A DNA stretch of 50,442 nt from Pedobacter cryoconitis (GTDB taxonomy: Bacteria; Bacteroidota; Bacteroidia; Sphingobacteriales; Sphingobacteriaceae), in contig NZ_QLLR01000038.1 of NCBI RefSeq assembly GCF_003259615.1, forward strand, positions 1 to 50,442, given 5' to 3'. Both the position numbers and the translations under genes were made by a program. Under the pieces are notes generated by a model that did no database searches, was not told the origin of the DNA, and worked only from the letters and a program-made list of their open reading frames with translations. Of the stretch, positions 1 through 6,336 are shown in pieces; position 1 is the first letter of the stretch, and each line of letters begins with the position of its first letter.

Positions 1-193
1 CGAAGCTTTCAAGAGCAATAAACTGTTGTTTGTTCTTCATAACTAACTTCTTTCAATAATATGTCATCGTTTGATGAACTGTGTTCCACTGGACAGGCAG
101 CAATGCTGACAGTAAAAGAGCAGGGATACAAACAATTACAATATCAATCGAGCAAACGCTGTCAAAAGCGAATAACAAAAGCTGGATAAAGAC
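1..193 (+). other. 3' tip of 23S rRNA (probable) and 23S-5S spacer
   Basis: This lies directly upstream of the 5S gene and has no credible reading frame. The first 10-20 bases (CGAAGCTTTC) look like the closing 3' strand of a Bacteroidota 23S rRNA, so the window probably opens at the end of an rRNA operon. The exact 23S end cannot be placed without the rest of the gene. The remainder is A+T-rich spacer without tRNA genes. Confidence 0.45.
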
Positions 194-307
<114 letters not shown>

Positions 308-314
308 CTTAAAG

Positions 315-348
315 AAAGCCTGTAGGAAACTACAGGCTTTTCTTGTTT
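315..348 (+). terminator. Intrinsic terminator of the rRNA operon
   Basis: A perfect 11-bp stem (AAAGCCTGTAG with CTACAGGCTTT) closes on a GAAA tetraloop at 326-329 and runs into a T-rich tail. It starts 8 nt after the 5S rRNA. Confidence 0.92.
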
Positions 349-706
349 ACAGGCATTTTTATAAGACATTTCTGATTGATACCGCTTGTTTATAAACCTT
401 TTTGATGATGGGTATACCTTTTTAATATGGGTACACCTTTTTGATGAGGCAGCATCACGATGATAAGGCAGCATCATTTAGTTTACAATCTTTTTGACAA
501 AGCAGCATCCCTGCTCAAATCTGTTGATCACCTTCCTGTTGATATACCCTTTTGATTAAGATAAACGGTTATAAACAGTCTGAAATCAATGAAGGGAGAA
601 TCCGAAACGAAATCTCCCATTATAAGCCCTGTAAGACACTATCTATATAATTGACTCGTTCATATCACTCAATATGTATTATTCGATCTGAGCGCAGGTA
701 AATATT
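349..706. other. Gene-free spacer with degenerate 19-20 bp repeats
   Basis: No credible gene is seen between the rRNA terminator and the Lrp-like gene. At 396-476 the motif ACCTTTTTGATGA recurs at 396, 416 (degenerate) and 435. The motif AGGCAGCATCA recurs at 447 and 466. Both have a 19-20 bp step, giving a loose tandem repeat of about four units. Weaker copies follow near 489, 501 and 545. A 6-bp stem at 594-618 lacks a T tract and is not convincing as a terminator. Confidence 0.5.
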
Positions 707-1183
707 CTATCCTAACTCTATTTGTCTTCTGATACTTTCTTCCAGTGAGATCAACGTCTCCGTTCGCTGTATACCTGCTACTGCCTGGATCTCTTCATTC
801 AGCACATGACGTAAATGATTGGTATCTCTGCATATGATTTTAGCGAACATGCTATACGCACCAGTTGTATAATGCAGCTCCACAACTTCTTTAATTCTGC
901 TGAGCTGTTCTACCGCATCTTTATATTGAATCCCTTTTTCCAGGTATATACCAAGAAAAGCACAGATGTCGTATCCTGCTTTTTGTGGATCGATGATTAA
1001 ATGTGAACCTTTTATAATCCCCATTTCCTGCAGTTTTTTCATTCGAACGTGAATTGTTCCTCCCGAAACGATCAAATCTTTAGCTATTTCTGTGTAGGGT
1101 TTAGTGGCATCCTGCATCAGTTGCTTTAAAATGTCAATATCGAGGTTATCAATTTCTAAATTTTGGCTTTCTTTTTTGAGCAT
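707..1183 (-). CDS. Lrp/AsnC family transcriptional regulator
   Basis: At 158 residues this has the normal length for the family. Residues about 10-60 form the winged HTH (LDIDILKQLMQDATKPYTEIAK, then a recognition helix around VSGGTIHVRMKKL). Residues about 65-145 form the RAM/AsnC effector-binding domain, with GAYSMFAKI as its core strand. Such proteins are octameric or dimeric DNA-binding feedback regulators of amino-acid metabolism, and the effector cannot be predicted here. The gene is transcribed away from the tRNA-like pair with a 74-bp gap to that promoter, so local regulation of the pair is possible but only inferred from position. A possible alternative is a broadly acting Lrp. Confidence 0.9.
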   Translation of the reverse strand: MLKKESQNLEIDNLDIDILKQLMQDATKPYTEIAKDLIVSGGTIHVRMKKLQEMGIIKGSHLIIDPQKAGYDICAFLGIYLEKGIQYKDAVEQLSRIKEVVELHYTTGAYSMFAKIICRDTNHLRHVLNEEIQAVAGIQRTETLISLEESIRRQIELG

Positions 1184-1256
1184 GATTTCAATTAATTATA
1201 ATGATGATCTAATATAATTACAATAGTCGTAATAATGAAATTAAATCATTAAAATA

Positions 1257-1288
1257 TTTGCAACGTATGTAGTCTATCATTACATTTG
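1257..1288 (+). promoter_or_regulatory. Consensus Bacteroidota promoter for the tRNA-like operon
   Basis: A -33 box TTTG (1257-1260), a 20-bp spacer and a perfect -7 box TACATTTG (1281-1288) match the TTTG-N19/20-TAnnTTTG consensus. Initiation is expected near 1294, about 44 nt before the first tRNA-like gene. No coding frame lies between. Confidence 0.8.
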
Positions 1289-1337
1289 TATCAAGCAAGT
1301 AAGAAAAAAACGTTCATTTTAATAATTGCTTATACTC

Positions 1338-1448
1338 TGTAGGGTGGTGGAACTGGCAGACGCACCTCCTTGTCTCGGTGGTGGAGAATATGGAAAACCT
1401 GTAAAGGCTAACCACTCCTTGAAGGTTCGACTCCTTCCCCTACAGCCA
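1338..1448 (+). tRNA. Class II (Leu-like) tRNA-like gene with enlarged variable arm, copy 1
   Basis: A complete cloverleaf can be drawn. Acceptor stem: TGTAGGG (1338-1344) with CCCTACA (1438-1444), then G73 and an encoded CCA (1446-1448). T8 and G9 follow. The D-stem is GTG/CGC with an 11-nt loop holding A14 and G18G19, as in tRNA-Leu. The T-arm is GAAGG-TTCGACT-CCTTC. The anticodon stem CCTCC/GGTGG has a central T.T mismatch and a loop TTGTCTC, which gives formal anticodon GTC. The variable arm has stem GGAG (1383-1386) with CTCC (1415-1418) and an unusual 28-nt loop. Total length is 111 nt against about 85 for normal class II tRNAs. The D-arm is leucine-type, but G73 is serine-like and the formal anticodon is that of Asp. 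The tRNA-Asp in this window lacks encoded CCA. It is a real structured tRNA-like RNA; the amino acid and whether it decodes are unknown. Confidence 0.75.
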
Positions 1449-1471
1449 AAGAATGATTGTTCTTTATTTAA

Positions 1472-1617
1472 TGTTGGGTGGTGAAATTGGCAGACACACC
1501 TTCTTGTCTCGGTGGTGGGGATCATGGGATAAACACAGTTTATGGGTTGACCACAAATTAATTTTTTGAACTGCGGCTAACTTCCCCTTGAAGGTTCGAC
1601 TCCTTCCCCAACAGCCA
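1472..1617 (+). tRNA. Class II tRNA-like gene with giant variable arm, copy 2
   Basis: This is a paralogue of the gene ending 23 nt upstream. Acceptor stem: TGTTGGG (1472-1478) with CCCAACA (1607-1613), then G73 and encoded CCA (1615-1617). D-stem GTG/CAC, D-loop with A14 and G18G19, and T-arm GAAGG-TTCGACT-CCTTC are all intact. The anticodon arm CCTTC-TTGTCTC-GGTGG keeps the same loop, the same formal GTC anticodon and the same central T.T mismatch. The variable-arm stem GGGG (1517-1520) pairs with CCCC (1584-1587), covarying with GGAG/CTCC in copy 1, and holds a 63-nt loop with an inner hairpin ATAAAC/GTTTAT (1529-1543). Total length is 146 nt. Compensatory changes in acceptor, D and variable stems argue for selection on structure. 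Function, charging enzyme and processing are unknown. Confidence 0.72.
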
Positions 1618-1646
1618 GTTTTTTTATTTTAATAAGTTAGTTAATT

Positions 1647-1676
1647 AGGGTGATCCGGAGGCGGATCACCCTTTTT
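1647..1676 (+). terminator. Intrinsic terminator of the tRNA-like operon
   Basis: An 11-bp perfect stem (AGGGTGATCCG with CGGATCACCCT) has a GAGG loop (1658-1661) and ends in TTTTT. It closes the tRNA-like unit 30 nt after copy 2 and separates it from the downstream phospholipase-like gene. Confidence 0.92.
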
Positions 1677-1791
1677 AGTTTTAAACTTAATCCACTGTGC
1701 GTAGTAAATTAACAATTCCAGGGTAGCTTCGTGTTATGAAATAATGATAGAAAAATCGTATTTTCAGAACAATCTAACCGAAAAACAATTT

Positions 1792-2778
1792 ATGAACAAC
1801 AACGGAAAACTACAGCTTTTCTTAATGGTAATTGGTGTACTCGCTATTACCTCTTGTAAGAAACAAGGAATTCAGGACAATGCTCCTGCAACGAGAAACG
1901 AAAGCGCAATGACTAAACAAAATGCTTTGCCGGATTACTCGCTCAATAACTGGATGAGTTTCTTACCAGACACCATGAACATTGCGCAAATCTCCATTCC
2001 TGGAACACACGATTCAGGGGCGCGGACTGAACCTATAGCTGGTACTGCAAAATGTCAGACGCTGAGTATAGCAGAACAGTTAAATGCTGGTGTGAGATAC
2101 CTGGATGTCAGATGCAGACACATTAACAATAGCTTTGCTATTCATCACGGGGCTATCTATCAGAATTTGAACTATAGCGACGTTTTAAAGGCATGTATTG
2201 ACTTCCTGAATGCAAATCCTTCAGAAACCATTATCATGAGCGTAAAGGAAGAACACACAGCTGCTGACAATACACGTAGCTTTGAGCAGACTTTTGATAG
2301 TTACGTTCAGGAAAATGCAGCTAAATGGGATCTGGGTACCGGGATTTCAAAGCTTTCAGCTATCCGTGGTAAAATTAAATTGCTGAGAAGATTTGGTTCA
2401 GGAAATGCAAAAGGAATAGATGCTACCCAGTGGGGAGATAATACTACTTTTGATATTAATAATCCGGCTGCCAACCTGAAAGTACAGGATGAATATAAAG
2501 TTTCTAACACAGATACCAAGTGGACCAGGGTAAAAACACAATTGGACGCAGCGCATGCTGACAATTCCAACAGGCTGTACTTAAACTATAGCAGCGGTTA
2601 CAAATCACTTATTTTTGGTATTCCTGATATTAATGCGGTACACAATGCCGTTAACCCAAAGATTGCGGCTTATTTTAATGGCAACATCAGTGGTAGGTAT
2701 GGCGTAATCCCTATGGATTTTGTTACGTCCGATTTAGCAAGGGGAATTGTAAAGACAAACTTTAGTTCAACCTTATAA
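1792..2778 (+). CDS. PI-PLC X-domain lipoprotein
   Basis: The predicted protein has 328 residues from the ATG at 1792. An in-frame ATG 48 nt earlier would add a charged stretch ahead of the signal peptide and is less likely. Residues 1-22 form a lipoprotein signal (hydrophobic stretch, then AITSC with Cys22), so it should be anchored at the outer envelope. The catalytic domain shows ISIPGTHDSGA with His73, then GVRYLDVRCR and a second histidine pair in FAIHHG (about 117-118). These are the general acid/base histidines and the Asp/Arg of bacterial phosphatidylinositol-specific phospholipase C. The likely reaction is cleavage of an inositol-type phospholipid to diacylglycerol; the natural substrate is unknown. 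It stands alone, after the tRNA-like terminator. Confidence 0.85.
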   Translation: MNNNGKLQLFLMVIGVLAITSCKKQGIQDNAPATRNESAMTKQNALPDYSLNNWMSFLPDTMNIAQISIPGTHDSGARTEPIAGTAKCQTLSIAEQLNAGVRYLDVRCRHINNSFAIHHGAIYQNLNYSDVLKACIDFLNANPSETIIMSVKEEHTAADNTRSFEQTFDSYVQENAAKWDLGTGISKLSAIRGKIKLLRRFGSGNAKGIDATQWGDNTTFDINNPAANLKVQDEYKVSNTDTKWTRVKTQLDAAHADNSNRLYLNYSSGYKSLIFGIPDINAVHNAVNPKIAAYFNGNISGRYGVIPMDFVTSDLARGIVKTNFSSTL

Positions 2779-2855
2779 TGATTCTAAATACTAATAAAAG
2801 GCCGCTGTTCATATAAGCAAGCATTAATTTCTTATTTTTGAAGAAAAAACTTGTT

Positions 2856-3302
2856 ATGGGTATTTATGAAATCTTGAAGAGTGCGCACTCTGGATGGCGT
2901 TATTTAGTAATCATCTTATTGCTGGTTGCTTTTATTAACGCATTAATGGGATATGTGGGTAAGAAACCATATACCGAAGGGAACCGTAAGTTAAATGTGT
3001 TCACTTTGATCAGTGCGCATATTCAACTTGTTTTAGGTTTAGTGATCTATTTTATGCACGATTGGTACAAAGGTGATAGTTCCGTTGCTATACAGCGTTA
3101 CTGGAAAATGGAACATTTATCCATGATGTTACTTGCAATTGTCTTGATCACAATAGGTAATGCCCGTTCTAAGAAAGGTGCTACTGCATTAGCTAAACAC
3201 AAAACTATATTTATCTATTTTGGATTGGCGCTTTTACTAATCACAATGGCAATTTTTACAATGGTTAAGCTAGATCCAAGCAGACAGCTGTTCGGAATGT
3301 GA
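2856..3302 (+). CDS. Four-helix membrane protein with conserved histidines (cytochrome b-like)
   Basis: 148 residues from ATG 2856. A TTG at 2838 is in frame but lies inside a -7 box TATTTTTG (2833-2840), so the later ATG is chosen and the transcript leader is very short. There are four predicted transmembrane helices (about 15-34, 46-66, 88-103, 117-137). Histidines sit at or in each helix (H11 in AHSGWRY, H55 in SAHIQL, H87 in MEHLSMM, H115), an arrangement compatible with heme b ligation. Similar small proteins in Bacteroidota are often labelled 'cytochrome b', but no function is established. It is a single gene between a lipase and the trp attenuator. Heme binding is inference. Confidence 0.75.
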   Translation: MGIYEILKSAHSGWRYLVIILLLVAFINALMGYVGKKPYTEGNRKLNVFTLISAHIQLVLGLVIYFMHDWYKGDSSVAIQRYWKMEHLSMMLLAIVLITIGNARSKKGATALAKHKTIFIYFGLALLLITMAIFTMVKLDPSRQLFGM

Positions 3303-3322
3303 TAATTATTTTACGATTTAAT

Positions 3323-3352
3323 TTTGGTTTGTAAGATTTATTTCTATTTTTG
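3323..3352 (+). promoter_or_regulatory. Promoter of the trp leader and operon
   Basis: TTTG (3323-3326), an 18-bp spacer and a perfect -7 box TATTTTTG (3345-3352). The expected start near 3358 lies almost on the ATG of the leader peptide at 3360, so the leader message would be nearly leaderless. Confidence 0.75.
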
Positions 3353-3359
3353 CTACTCA

Positions 3360-3440
3360 ATGATTAACAATAAACATACTACTTGGCAATGGCGCGGTAA
3401 TTCTGAAAAGAGTTTCGTCGTAGTCTCGTGTACCTTATAG
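3360..3440 (+). CDS. trpL: trp operon leader peptide (Trp-Gln-Trp)
   Basis: A 26-codon open frame, ATG 3360 to TAG 3438-3440, starts MINNKHTTWQWRGNSEK. Two tryptophan codons (TGG at 3384 and 3390) are separated by one codon. It lies between a consensus promoter and a strong terminator hairpin directly in front of trpE. This is the arrangement of a ribosome-mediated tryptophan attenuator: stalling at the Trp codons under starvation should change folding of the following RNA and let transcription enter trpE. It would work by its translation, not by a product. Peptide production itself is not shown. Confidence 0.8.
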   Translation: MINNKHTTWQWRGNSEKSFVVVSCTL

Positions 3441-3470
3441 TTTATCAACCTAAACCAAACCACACATACT

Positions 3471-3503
3471 AACCCGACGTACAACACGTCGGGTTTTTTT
3501 TGT
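3471..3503 (+). terminator. trp attenuator terminator
   Basis: A 10-bp perfect stem (AACCCGACGT with ACGTCGGGTT, loop ACAAC at 3481-3485) runs into eight T. It ends 15 nt before trpE. A competing partner is visible: CGTCG at 3416-3420, just after the Trp codons, can pair with CGACG at 3475-3479 in the 5' arm of the terminator. That would be a weak antiterminator of at least 5 bp. Confidence 0.85.
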
Positions 3504-3517
3504 TTTAATAATTTCAG

Positions 3518-4930
3518 ATGGAGAAGATAAAGATCAATACCGTTTTTAAAAAAAGATTAGCAGATACCATTACCCCGGTAAGTATTTATCTGCGGTTGAG
3601 GGATGTTTTTCCGAACTCCCTATTACTGGAAAGCTCGGATTACCATAGCCGGGAGAACTCGGTAAGTTACGTTTGTGCAGATCCTGTGGCAGGAATTATG
3701 CTGGAAAACGGAAAGCTGTCTTCTTATTTTCCCAACGGAGAAAAGGTAGTAAAAGAAGAATTTGTACTGACTGAGGAAATCGAAGCCTTTAAAGCACGAT
3801 TTGATCCGCAAGCTGTGGAAGCCCAGGGCCGTATCTCTACAGGAATGTTTGGTTATTTTACCTGGAACACGGTACAGTATTTTGAGGATATTAAATTTAC
3901 GGCCCAATCTCCAAAAGGAGAAGAGATCCCAATGATGCAATATCATGTTTACCGGTATATTATTGCTATTGATCACTTTAAGAATGAGGTTACGCTCTTT
4001 AAAAATAACTTCAATGAAGAAGAAGATGAAGATTTAGAAAAAATCGAATACCTGATTCAGAATAAAAACTTTCCGGAATATAGTTTTGACACGATAGGTG
4101 AAGAGCAGTCCAACCTGACGAATGAAGGCTTTATGGACATCGTGGAGAAAATGAAGAAACATATCCTGCGTGGGGATGTATTTCAGATCGTTCCATCCAG
4201 AGCTTATAACCAGAAATTCTCGGGTGATGAATTTAATGTTTACCGCTGTTTGCGCTCTATTAACCCTTCCCCTTATCTGTTCTATTTTGATTACGGAAGT
4301 TTTAAGCTTTTCGGCTCATCGCCGGAAGCACAGATCACGATTAAAAATGGAGCGGCTAATATCTTTCCAATAGCAGGGACTTTTAAACGGACCGGTAATG
4401 ATGAAGAAGATGCGGAATTAGCGAGAAAGCTGGAACAAGACCCTAAAGAAAGTGCAGAGCATGTGATGCTGGTAGATTTGGCTAGAAACGATCTGAGCAG
4501 ACATTGCAGGGGTGTTGAAGTTAAATCGTTTAAAGAAGTTCAGTATTATTCTCATTTAATCCACCTGGTTTCAAAAGTGAGCGGGAATATACAGCCAGAT
4601 GTTTCAGCTTTTAAAGTAGTTGCCGATACTTATCCGGCAGGTACTTTAAGTGGTGCGCCAAAATATAAGGCGATGCAGCTGATCGATGAATACGAAGGCT
4701 TGGCACGTAACTTTTATGCGGGCGCAATTGGGTATATGGATTTTGGCAGTTCATTTAATCATGCCATTATGATCCGTACGTTTATGAGCAAGAATAACCA
4801 GTTGCATTATAGGGCTGGTGCTGGTATTGTGGCAGATTCTATCGCCATTAATGAACTGAATGAGGTAAACAATAAGATTGCTGCCTTGCGCAAAGCGGTA
4901 GAAATGGCCAAAGGGATTAATAAAATTTAA
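3518..4930 (+). CDS. trpE: Anthranilate synthase component I
   Basis: 470 residues. It converts chorismate and ammonia (from TrpG) to anthranilate, the first committed step of tryptophan synthesis. The chorismate-binding core shows GSSPEAQ, PIAGTFKRTG, DPKESAEHVMLVDLARNDL and TYPAGTLSGAPK. The N-terminal LLES motif (residues 36-39) is the tryptophan feedback-binding signature, which favours TrpE over PabB. The neighbours trpG and trpC, 9 and 10 nt apart, support the call. Expression should be controlled by the upstream Trp-codon attenuator as well as by feedback inhibition. Confidence 0.96.
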   Translation: MEKIKINTVFKKRLADTITPVSIYLRLRDVFPNSLLLESSDYHSRENSVSYVCADPVAGIMLENGKLSSYFPNGEKVVKEEFVLTEEIEAFKARFDPQAVEAQGRISTGMFGYFTWNTVQYFEDIKFTAQSPKGEEIPMMQYHVYRYIIAIDHFKNEVTLFKNNFNEEEDEDLEKIEYLIQNKNFPEYSFDTIGEEQSNLTNEGFMDIVEKMKKHILRGDVFQIVPSRAYNQKFSGDEFNVYRCLRSINPSPYLFYFDYGSFKLFGSSPEAQITIKNGAANIFPIAGTFKRTGNDEEDAELARKLEQDPKESAEHVMLVDLARNDLSRHCRGVEVKSFKEVQYYSHLIHLVSKVSGNIQPDVSAFKVVADTYPAGTLSGAPKYKAMQLIDEYEGLARNFYAGAIGYMDFGSSFNHAIMIRTFMSKNNQLHYRAGAGIVADSIAINELNEVNNKIAALRKAVEMAKGINKI

Positions 4931-4939
4931 ATTAAAGAC

Positions 4940-5512
4940 ATGCGAAAGAAAATATTAGTCATAGATAATTATGACTCCTTTACCTATAATTTAGTGCATT
5001 TAATTAATGAATTGGGTAGAGAAGCAGAAGTGTGGAGAAATGATAAGTTTGTTCTGGCTGATGTCGCTCAATTTGATAAGATTTTATTATCTCCTGGTCC
5101 TGGTATACCGTCAGAAGCAGGGTTGCTTTTAGAAGTGATCAAAACTTATGCTGCTGAGAAAAGCATTCTGGGGATTTGCCTCGGGCAGCAGGCTATAGCC
5201 GAAGCATTTGGCGGTCAGTTGTTAAACTTAGGCAGACCGATGCACGGAATAGCTACTCCTATAAACGTAATTGATAAGGAAGAATTTCTATTCAATGACT
5301 GTCCGGATGTGATTAAGGTTGGCCGTTATCATTCGTGGGTAGTGAGCAGAGAGGGTTTTCCTGCTGAACTGACCATAACCGCTACAGATGCGGGTGAGGA
5401 GATCATGGCACTCAGACATCAAACTTATGATGTGCGTGGTGTACAGTTCCATCCTGAAAGCGTATTGACAGAATATGGAAAAGAAATGATGAAAAATTGG
5501 TTGGATAATTAA
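4940..5512 (+). CDS. trpG: Anthranilate synthase component II, glutamine amidotransferase
   Basis: 190 residues, the usual size for a free-standing class I glutamine amidotransferase. The N-terminus ILVIDNYDSFTYNLVH and the oxyanion segment SPGPGIPSEAG are typical. The catalytic triad is Cys80 in GICLGQQ with His171 and Glu173 in FHPES. It supplies ammonia from glutamine to TrpE. It sits between trpE and trpC; because Bacteroidota often use one TrpG/PabA for both tryptophan and folate, it may also serve PabB. Confidence 0.94.
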   Translation: MRKKILVIDNYDSFTYNLVHLINELGREAEVWRNDKFVLADVAQFDKILLSPGPGIPSEAGLLLEVIKTYAAEKSILGICLGQQAIAEAFGGQLLNLGRPMHGIATPINVIDKEEFLFNDCPDVIKVGRYHSWVVSREGFPAELTITATDAGEEIMALRHQTYDVRGVQFHPESVLTEYGKEMMKNWLDN

Positions 5513-5522
5513 AATAGACAGC

Positions 5523-6314
5523 ATGAATATTTTAGATAAAATCGTACTCAGAAAGAAAGAAGAAGTTGAACAGGCAAGAAAGCTGGTTACTATCAAAGAA
5601 CTGGAACAGGGTGTTTATTTTAACAGAACTCCTTATTCTTTGAAAGAATTCATGCTGAGCCCTGAACGTACAGGGATCATCGCGGAATTTAAACGCCGTT
5701 CTCCATCAAAAGGAATTATCAATGACCACTCTACAGTGGTAGAAGTGACTAGTGGGTATGCAGCTGCAGGAGCTTCGGCTATTTCTGTACTGACGGACAT
5801 CGATTTCTTTGGCGGTCATCCGAATGATTTACTGGAAGCAAGGGCGGCTAACGCTATCCCGCTTTTGCGTAAAGATTTCATGATCGATGAATATCAGATT
5901 GTGGAAGCAAAAGGTTTAGGTGCCGATATTATTTTACTGATTGCGGCAATTCTTACCCCTGCACAGATCGATGCTTTCAGCAGGCTGGCCAAAAGTTTAG
6001 GTTTGAATGTCCTGCTTGAAGTGCATAACCTGGAAGAATTACAACGCAGTATTAATCCTCATATTGATGCAATAGGCGTGAATAATCGTAATCTGGCAGA
6101 CTTTTCTGTCAATATTCAGACATCGTTTGATCTGGTGGAGGAAATCCCAAAAGAATTTCTGAAAATATCTGAGAGTGCGATCAGTGATCCACAGACAATT
6201 AAGCAGCTGAAAACAGCTGGATTTAACGGTTTTCTGATTGGTGAAAACTTTATGAAGACTTCTGACCCGGGAGCTGCAATGGATCAGTTCGTAGGGGAGT
6301 TGATCTCGGTATAA
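5523..6314 (+). CDS. trpC: Indole-3-glycerol phosphate synthase
   Basis: 263 residues, a monofunctional (beta/alpha)8 TrpC. Signature residues are Glu55, Lys57, Ser60 and Lys63 in AEFKRRSPSKG. LRKDFMID, IGVNNRNL and the phosphate-binding FLIGENFM near the C-terminus follow. It closes the anthranilate ring system to indole-3-glycerol phosphate. It follows trpG by 10 nt. trpD, usually placed between trpG and trpC in this group, is absent here, as are trpF, trpB and trpA downstream. Confidence 0.96.
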   Translation: MNILDKIVLRKKEEVEQARKLVTIKELEQGVYFNRTPYSLKEFMLSPERTGIIAEFKRRSPSKGIINDHSTVVEVTSGYAAAGASAISVLTDIDFFGGHPNDLLEARAANAIPLLRKDFMIDEYQIVEAKGLGADIILLIAAILTPAQIDAFSRLAKSLGLNVLLEVHNLEELQRSINPHIDAIGVNNRNLADFSVNIQTSFDLVEEIPKEFLKISESAISDPQTIKQLKTAGFNGFLIGENFMKTSDPGAAMDQFVGELISV

Positions 6315-6336
6315 CTTTTGTATCTTTGTACTTTAC

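Noticed and set aside
594..618. Terminator for the Lrp-like gene
   Set aside because: The 6-bp GGGAGA/TCTCCC stem has a 13-nt loop and no T tract in the direction of that gene.
1319..1525. 68-codon open frame on the minus strand over the tRNA-like genes
   Set aside because: It is antisense to two structured RNAs, has no promoter or homology features, and arises from the repeated GC-richer tRNA sequence.
1338..1617. Selenocysteine tRNA, allo-tRNA or group I intron-containing tRNA-Leu
   Set aside because: The acceptor/T stems are 7+5 bp, not 8+5, 8+4 or 9+3. The loop has no TCA, and the extra sequence is in the variable arm and too short (28 and 63 nt) for a group I intron.
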